This document shows, piece after piece, positions 59,397-64,000 of a stretch of DNA of 64,000 bases. Source of the stretch: UTCHB3 sp008363265 (GTDB lineage: Bacteria > Bacteroidota > Ignavibacteria > Ignavibacteriales > Ignavibacteriaceae); assembly GCA_045863055.1 (NCBI GenBank), contig BTUW01000004.1, forward strand, positions 62,001 through 126,000. The letters are read 5' to 3'. The notes beneath the pieces are model-generated. The model was given only the letters and a program-made list of their open reading frames with translations. It was not told the DNA's origin and made no database searches. Every line of letters starts with the position of its first letter. Position 1 is the stretch's first letter. Position numbers and translations under genes: made by a program.

Positions 59397-60881
59397 ATGA
59401 AACCAATTTCTGAACAGCTTAAAGAAAAACCGTGGCTTGGGTGGGTAATATTCCTTGGCACGGTGGTAGTAGTATTTATTCTGGGACTATTCGCTTCGAC
59501 CATCATCGAAAGAAGAGCCGAGAGCTTTACACTTCAAGCGGTCAAACCGATCGCTGAATGGGAGCCACGAAATGAAGTGTGGGGAGAGAATTACCCACGC
59601 GAGTATGAAACATACATGAAAACCCTTGATACCAACTTCGCGAGCAAGCACGGTGGATCGAAAAAGATCGATTACCTGGAAAAATATCCCGAATTGGTGA
59701 TAATGTGGGCAGGATATGCCTTCGCAAAAGATTATAATCAGGGCCGCGGCCACGCTCATGCAGTAAGGGATATAAGACTTACACTGAGAACCGGCGGCGT
59801 AAAAGAGAGTCCGCAGCCCGCGACCTGCTGGAGCTGTAAGAGTACCGATGTGCCGCGCGTAATGGCAAAAGTCGGACCTGAAGAGTTCTACAAAGGTAAA
59901 TGGAAAGACAAAGGCGCCGAGATCGTCAACCCGATCGGTTGCCAGGACTGCCACGATCCGAAGAGCATGAACCTTAGGATTACCCGTCCCGCACTCGTGG
60001 AAGCTTTCCAGAGACAGGGTAAAGACATAACAAAAGCCTCCCGTCAGGAGATGAGATCACTCGTTTGCGCTCAGTGCCACGTTGAATACTACTTCAAAGG
60101 CGAAGGCAAATACCTCACATTCCCATGGGATAAAGGTTTCAGTGCCGACTCAATGGAAGCATATTTTGATGAAATGGACTACAAGGATTGGGAGCATAAG
60201 ATATCAAAAGCTCCGATGCTCAAAGCACAGCATCCGGACTACGAACTTTTCATGACAGGAATCCACGCGAAACGCGGTGTATCGTGCTCCGACTGCCATA
60301 TGCCCTACAAATCTGAAGGCGGTGTAAAGTTCACTGATCACCACATCCAGAGTCCTCTGGCCAACGTGGCTAACTCATGCCAGGTATGCCACAGGGAAGA
60401 GACCGATAAACTGATCCAGGATGTGTATGACAGACAGGACAGGGTAGAAGAAATAAGAAGAATTGCTGAAAAAGCGATCGCCGCCGCTCACCTTGAAGCC
60501 AAGGCTGCCTGGGATGCCGGAGCGACACCGGAAGAAATGAAGCCCGCCCTAAAACTCATCCGTCATGCTCAGTGGCGTTGGGACTGGGTGGCAGCTGCCA
60601 ATGGACTTGGTTTCCATGCTCCCGTTGAAGCCCTCAGAGTGGTCGGTACCTCTCTCGCGAAAGCTGAAGAAGCACGCAAGGCACTGGCTGTTATCCTGAT
60701 CAAAAAGGGAAAATCGTATCCTGTTGCACTGCCTGACGTCTCCACCAAGGAAAAGGCTCAGGCTTATCTCGGTTTCGATCTGAAGGCCATGTTCGCCGAC
60801 AAGGATGAATTCCTGAAAACCATTGCGAAACAATGGGACGAGGAAGCGAAGAAACGCCAGGGATGGCTGAATACTTATTGA
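59397..60881 (+). CDS. nrfA: Ammonia-forming cytochrome c nitrite reductase NrfA
   Basis: 494 residues. An N-terminal hydrophobic helix may act as signal anchor. Five haem sites: the active-site CWSCK (144-148) with lysine ligand, then CQDCH, CAQCH, CSDCH and CQVCH. The catalytic surroundings (AQCHVEYYF and GRGHAHAVRD) agree with NrfA. It reduces nitrite to ammonium with six electrons in the periplasm. With nrfH it forms a complete module; no regulator is beside it. An octamer repeat begins directly after its stop. Confidence 0.97.
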   Translation: MKPISEQLKEKPWLGWVIFLGTVVVVFILGLFASTIIERRAESFTLQAVKPIAEWEPRNEVWGENYPREYETYMKTLDTNFASKHGGSKKIDYLEKYPELVIMWAGYAFAKDYNQGRGHAHAVRDIRLTLRTGGVKESPQPATCWSCKSTDVPRVMAKVGPEEFYKGKWKDKGAEIVNPIGCQDCHDPKSMNLRITRPALVEAFQRQGKDITKASRQEMRSLVCAQCHVEYYFKGEGKYLTFPWDKGFSADSMEAYFDEMDYKDWEHKISKAPMLKAQHPDYELFMTGIHAKRGVSCSDCHMPYKSEGGVKFTDHHIQSPLANVANSCQVCHREETDKLIQDVYDRQDRVEEIRRIAEKAIAAAHLEAKAAWDAGATPEEMKPALKLIRHAQWRWDWVAAANGLGFHAPVEALRVVGTSLAKAEEARKALAVILIKKGKSYPVALPDVSTKEKAQAYLGFDLKAMFADKDEFLKTIAKQWDEEAKKRQGWLNTY

Positions 60882-60930
60882 GAACTTAAGAACTCAGGAA
60901 CTTAAGAACTTAAGTGCGCCGCGGCGCATT
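60882..60930 (+). repeat. Composite intergenic repeat, copy 4, abutting the nrfA stop
   Basis: Four octamers (GAACTTAA, GAACTCAG, GAACTTAA, GAACTTAA; 60882-60913) start right after the nrfA TGA. One G and the perfect palindrome TGCGCCGCGGCGCA (60915-60928) follow, then TTAAG. Confidence 0.9.
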
Positions 60931-60975
60931 AAGAAATGTCGTGGGAATTTAGCAATAAATTTAGTTGTTTTCGAG

Positions 60976-61008
60976 CCCGGAGCTGTAACAGGTTCCGGGT
61001 TTTTTTTG
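60976..61008 (+). terminator. Rho-independent terminator of nrfHA
   Basis: CCCGGA (60976-60981) pairs with TCCGGG (60994-60999) and is followed by a run of T (61000-61007). It lies downstream of the composite repeat. Confidence 0.85.
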
Positions 61009-61062
61009 TTTATAAAGGTCAGTAGTGATTATTTTTGTCCGGTAACAAATCAGAATAAACAG

Positions 61063-61824
61063 ATGTCGAAATATTTTTTTACTTTCTTATCGCTCATTAT
61101 TGGGAGCATTTACGGTCAGATCAACATCGAGGAACTTCGCTTGGATGACGACACTTCAGGAATGTGGTCGGGACATATCGAGTCGGAATTAACTTATAAA
61201 AAGGGTAACAGTGATGTGCTGCTTCTCGAATCGACCGTAGCCATCGAAGCCGACTGGAAGAACAGTTCACTTCTCCAGGTTCTGAAAGGTGACATTGGCG
61301 AAAGCAACGGGATCAGGATATCCAACGAGTTTGTCGCGCACCTCAGGTATGTTAACAGATTCAGTCCGGATGTGTATGCCGAAGCATTTCTGCAATATAA
61401 TTACAATCTATCGCGCAAGATCCTGAACAGGGAGATCGCCGGAGGTGGAGTCAGATTCCTTCTGGTCGAAGAGCCCGCCTGGAAAATCCGGCTCGGCGCA
61501 GGTGCCATGTTCGAGAGAGAGGAGTTTGATGTCCCCAGGTCGGGGGCTCAATCGCGTGAAATGAGTCTTATAAGGGGAAATTCCTATATTTCGGTTAACT
61601 ATATTCCCGCGAAAAACATCACCATCGCATCGACCACATATTTCCAACCGGCGTTCAAGGCCATTGAAAATTTCCGGATACTTTCGGAAACCAAGGCAGC
61701 TTTCAAGTTCTCAGAAGACCTTTCTTTCACAATTAAGTTTAACCTGTTCTACGACAATATTCCGCTTCAGGATCTGAAAGTGTACGATATTGACAGCAAG
61801 TATGGCGTCGAGTGGGAGTTTTAG
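61063..61824 (+). CDS. DUF481-like outer-membrane protein
   Basis: 253 residues from ATG 61063 (a longer frame from 61006 would put 19 polar residues before the signal peptide). Signal peptide ending IYGQ. The opening GMWSGHIESELTYKKGNSDVLLLESTVAIEADWKNSS and the closing SFTIKFNLFYDN..YGVEWEF fit the DUF481/YdiY-type salt-induced outer-membrane barrel family. Function unknown. The photolyase gene starts one base after its stop. Confidence 0.75.
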   Translation: MSKYFFTFLSLIIGSIYGQINIEELRLDDDTSGMWSGHIESELTYKKGNSDVLLLESTVAIEADWKNSSLLQVLKGDIGESNGIRISNEFVAHLRYVNRFSPDVYAEAFLQYNYNLSRKILNREIAGGGVRFLLVEEPAWKIRLGAGAMFEREEFDVPRSGAQSREMSLIRGNSYISVNYIPAKNITIASTTYFQPAFKAIENFRILSETKAAFKFSEDLSFTIKFNLFYDNIPLQDLKVYDIDSKYGVEWEF

Positions 61825-61825
61825 T

Positions 61826-63124
61826 ATGAAAAAGAGGGTTCTCTATCTCCACAGAAATGACCTGAGATTTCATGACAACAGGATACTTAAAACATTGGAA
61901 GGGATGGAATGTGAGCTTCTGCCGGCTTACATTTTCGATGAGAGTGACTACAGCAACTTCAAACTCTCCGGTGTGAGCAGGGCAGGTAGATTTAAGCGGC
62001 AGTTCATCTTCGATTCAGTTGCGGTGCTTTCAAAAAAATACCGGGAGCACGGGAGCACGCTTATAACGGAGCACGGGAGCACGATTGGGAACATCAATGC
62101 GATGCTCCGTAATTACTCAATAAATACCGTTTTTATGGCAAAAGAGCATACTGAGTATGAAACTGAGATCGAGAGAGAGCTTGTTAAAGCCAATCCGGGG
62201 ATTGAGTTCCAATTCTTTGAAGACCGCACCATGCTCCACCCGGGTGATCTTCCATTTCATTGTTCGGCACTGCCTGAACTCTTCACGACATTCAGAAAAG
62301 AAGTTGAAAAAGATCTTAGAGTTCGTAAACCTGCAGATGCAGTGGTGAAGTTGCCACCAACGATAGATGTTCAAGGAGACGGTAAAACACTCGAAGAGAT
62401 TGCCATTTTGCTTGGTATCGAAAAGGGGCTTGAGCTCAGATTCAAAGGCGGTGAGTCAGAGGGTCTGCGACGGTTGAAATATTACCTCGATGAAACACAA
62501 CTTCTTTCAAGATATAAAGAGACCCGCAACGGTCTGTTGGGAGATGATTATTCAAGCAAGTTCTCACCCTGGCTCTCGATCGGTGCGCTCTCACCGCGGC
62601 AGATTTATTGGGCGGTAAAAGAGTATGAGGAGAAGTACGGTGCGAACGACTCCACCTACTGGTTGGTATTCGAACTGCTTTGGCGGGATTTTTTCCGTTT
62701 CATTGCGATGAAACATGGAAAAAAGATATTCCTGAAGAACAGTATCCGTGGAGGCAACGCTCCGGGAAAAAGTGAGATTAACATGAAGCGTTTTGGCAAG
62801 TGGTGCCGTGGTGAGACGGCACAACCATTTATAGATGCCAACATGCGGGAGTTGAATGCAACAGGATTCATGTCAAACCGCGGTCGCCAGAATGTTGCAA
62901 GTTATCTTGTACATGATCTTGGACTCGATTGGAGGCTTGGCGCCGAATACTTTGAGTCGATGCTTCTCGACTACGATCCCTGCAGCAACTGGGGGAACTG
63001 GATCTACCTCGCCGGCGTCGGCAACGACGGACGCGACTTCCGCCGCTTCAACCCTGAACGCCAGGCAGCGATGTATGATCCGGATGGAGAATATCAGAGG
63101 GCATGGCTGAAGGCTGAGGGATGA
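61826..63124 (+). CDS. Cryptochrome/photolyase, DASH type
   Basis: 432 residues from ATG 61826. An N-terminal Rossmann photolyase domain (RVLYLHRNDLRFHDNRIL) and a C-terminal FAD domain with YWLVFELLWRDFFRFIAMKHGKKIF, ATGFMSNRGRQNVASYLVHDLGLDWRLGAEYFES and DYDPCSNWGNWIYLAGVGNDGRDFRRFNPERQ, the signature of CRY-DASH proteins. These use light to repair cyclobutane dimers, mainly in single-stranded DNA. Cytoplasmic. A short region near residues 72-86 is encoded by four GGGAGCAC-like octamers (62043-62083) but aligns with the normal family sequence. Confidence 0.93.
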   Translation: MKKRVLYLHRNDLRFHDNRILKTLEGMECELLPAYIFDESDYSNFKLSGVSRAGRFKRQFIFDSVAVLSKKYREHGSTLITEHGSTIGNINAMLRNYSINTVFMAKEHTEYETEIERELVKANPGIEFQFFEDRTMLHPGDLPFHCSALPELFTTFRKEVEKDLRVRKPADAVVKLPPTIDVQGDGKTLEEIAILLGIEKGLELRFKGGESEGLRRLKYYLDETQLLSRYKETRNGLLGDDYSSKFSPWLSIGALSPRQIYWAVKEYEEKYGANDSTYWLVFELLWRDFFRFIAMKHGKKIFLKNSIRGGNAPGKSEINMKRFGKWCRGETAQPFIDANMRELNATGFMSNRGRQNVASYLVHDLGLDWRLGAEYFESMLLDYDPCSNWGNWIYLAGVGNDGRDFRRFNPERQAAMYDPDGEYQRAWLKAEG

Positions 63125-63132
63125 ATGTATGA

Positions 63133-63253
63133 TCCGCCGCAGGCGGAATGACGCGCCTTCGGCTATATGAGGTATGAAATCAAGGCTGAGGGATGATCCG
63201 CCTGCGGCGGAGTGAAGCCCTTTAAATGTGAAATGTGATCCGCCTGCGGCGGA
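63133..63253. repeat. Three palindromes TCCGCC-TGC-GGCGGA
   Basis: TCCGCCGCAGGCGGA at 63133-63147 and its reverse complement TCCGCCTGCGGCGGA at 63197-63211 and 63239-63253. The last two continue identically with GTGAAG. They form strong hairpins in the spacer after the photolyase gene, whose end is close to the first copy, and look like REP-type elements. Confidence 0.8.
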
Positions 63254-63317
63254 GTGAAGGCAGAAGGTTGAGGGCTGAATGCTTAGTTTAGTTTCAGCAG
63301 GGGGATGAGCCGAAATT

Positions 63318-63385
63318 GTCCCCGTAGGGGGCATATATCAGTAGCAAAATGAACCTCCGGGAAAAGCTCTCCGTAGGAGTGCCAT
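63318..63385 (+). repeat. Pair of CCGTAGG hairpin repeats
   Basis: CCCCGTAGGGG (63320-63330) followed by GCATATATCAGTAGCAAAAT, and CTCCGTAGGAG (63369-63379) followed by TGCCATATTGGAAAGA. The two share hairpin loop GTA and similar right flanks, so they are diverged copies of one short element. Confidence 0.65.
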
Positions 63386-63419
63386 ATTGGAAAGATCGAA
63401 AATTTCAATATATTGCAGC

Positions 63420-63626
63420 ATGAAGAAATACAGACTTGAGAAAGAACTGAAGATTCTCACCCGTCAAGAGCAGGAAGACCAGGATATTGAATACTGGTCG
63501 AAGAAATCATACGCTGAAAAGCTTGATGCCTGTTTTTTCCTTTTGAATCAATATTTGGATATGCACCCCGATGTTCCACGAAGACTTCAAAGAGTGGTTA
63601 CAATTACTCAACGAAAAAAAAGTTGA
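63420..63626 (+). CDS. Antitoxin-like small protein of a nucleotidyltransferase pair
   Basis: 68 residues from ATG 63420. The core DQDIEYWSKKSYAEKLDACFFLLNQYLD...PRRLQRVVTITQRK resembles short proteins (pattern D-x-EYW-x4-xEE+L-x4-LR..Q...LQRV.R) that precede AbiEii-like nucleotidyltransferases in toxin-antitoxin-like pairs. Its 3' end overlaps the start of the truncated partner at 63571. Whether it is still used without a partner is unknown. Confidence 0.55.
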   Translation: MKKYRLEKELKILTRQEQEDQDIEYWSKKSYAEKLDACFFLLNQYLDMHPDVPRRLQRVVTITQRKKS

Positions 63627-63648
63627 GTACCTCCTGAATTGTCTCTGA
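63571..63648 (+). pseudogene. Truncated nucleotidyltransferase (toxin partner) remnant
   Basis: A 25-codon frame reads MFHEDFKEWLQLLNEKKVEYLL and then NCL-stop. The first 22 residues match the usual N-terminus of AbiEii-like/DUF-type nucleotidyltransferases (DFKEFLELLNE-KVEYLLVGGYAV). The match ends exactly before the catalytic GG motif, and the next gene begins 88 bases later, so the rest was deleted. Confidence 0.6.
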
Positions 63649-63736
63649 TCCACTGATTTCCCCTTTTTCAACACTTCCTAAACCCCCAATCGTTATCTTA
63701 TATCCGAGATTAAATTTATTCCAAGGAATCGCTAAC

Positions 63737-64000
63737 ATGCAGAAATACTTACTCATACTTGTAGCAGGGTTGTTTCTAACCTCGTACTCACAGGATTTTA
63801 TCCCGGAAAATGTCCTCGTTTATCTTCAGTACTCAAATAACATGAGAGACAAATTTCTGCCCGTTTGGCAAACCACGGTAAAAAATAACAAAATTTCGAA
63901 AGAAATCTACATTTCTTATGACAACAGCACGGTGTCAGACCGGATACCGACCCCATTCGATTCAACGATATTTAATTATGATAACGAGGGGAGGCTTATC
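63737..64000 (+). CDS. Exported protein related to the one at 57709, 3' incomplete
   Basis: Starts at ATG 63737 and runs off the window (88 codons seen). Signal peptide MQKYLLILVAGLFLTSYSQ, then sequence ending TPFDSTIFNYDNEGRLI, which aligns with TPLDTAIYEYNNDGRLI of the protein at 57709. It is a second member of that YD-repeat-like family. Confidence 0.75.
   Translation, partial: MQKYLLILVAGLFLTSYSQDFIPENVLVYLQYSNNMRDKFLPVWQTTVKNNKISKEIYISYDNSTVSDRIPTPFDSTIFNYDNEGRLI

Overview
The window looks like chromosomal DNA of a member of the Bacteroidota/Ignavibacteriota (FCB) group, probably close to Ignavibacteria. This is inferred, not searched. The signs are at least five secreted proteins with a type IX secretion (T9SS) C-terminal domain around NYPNPFNP, a PorV/PorQ-type outer-membrane protein next to a TonB-dependent receptor, Bacteroidota-style promoters (TTG-N18..20-TAnnTTTG), few strong Shine-Dalgarno sites, and NrfHA ammonifying nitrite reductase. 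I see no rRNA, tRNA, CRISPR array or complete insertion sequence.

Layout. 1-1.3 kb: 3' part of a T9SS-exported Asp-box (sialidase-like) protein. 1.35-5.8 kb (minus): a TRAP transporter pair without a visible P subunit, a secreted transglutaminase-like protein and a nitronate-monooxygenase-like enzyme. 6.1-7.8 kb: a 51-aa membrane protein and a solitary AAA15-type ATPase. 8.0-35.2 kb: a carbohydrate-use locus. It holds a six-hairpin glycosidase, two CBM9-like surface proteins, a cytoplasmic GH94 phosphorylase, two PF10091/GH144-type enzymes, an ABC sugar importer without its ATPase, a LacI regulator, a TonB receptor, a large surface protein, a PorV-like protein and a cytoplasmic GH2 enzyme. 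GH144 with GH94 and an oligosaccharide ABC importer suggests beta-1,2-glucan: cut outside, import sophoro-oligosaccharides, phosphorolyse inside. That substrate is inference.

35.2-46 kb: an aldo/keto reductase, a PAS histidine kinase, an orphan phage terminase small/large pair, a short membrane protein, a secreted WD40-caspase fusion and a T9SS subtilase. 46-49 kb: signal peptidase I and LepA. 49-51.2 kb: a T9SS surface protein and a small outer-membrane barrel. 51.3-55.4 kb: an iron operon of DtxR regulator, membrane-anchored DtxR-FeoA fusion, and FeoB split into separate GTPase and membrane proteins. 55.4-58.6 kb: three exported proteins of unknown role. 58.8-60.9 kb: nrfHA. 61-63.1 kb: an outer-membrane protein and a CRY-DASH photolyase. 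63.1-64 kb: palindromic repeats, the remnant of a nucleotidyltransferase toxin-antitoxin pair, and the start of a gene related to the one at 57.7 kb.

The most unusual signal lies between genes. Degenerate arrays with periods of 7, 8 or 12 bases fill many spacers. Several begin at, or within a few bases of, a stop codon, and some supply the stop itself. A composite form (octamers plus a GC palindrome) occurs four times. One heptamer array is translated in frame inside the subtilase, and a repeat mosaic occupies the gap that splits feoB.
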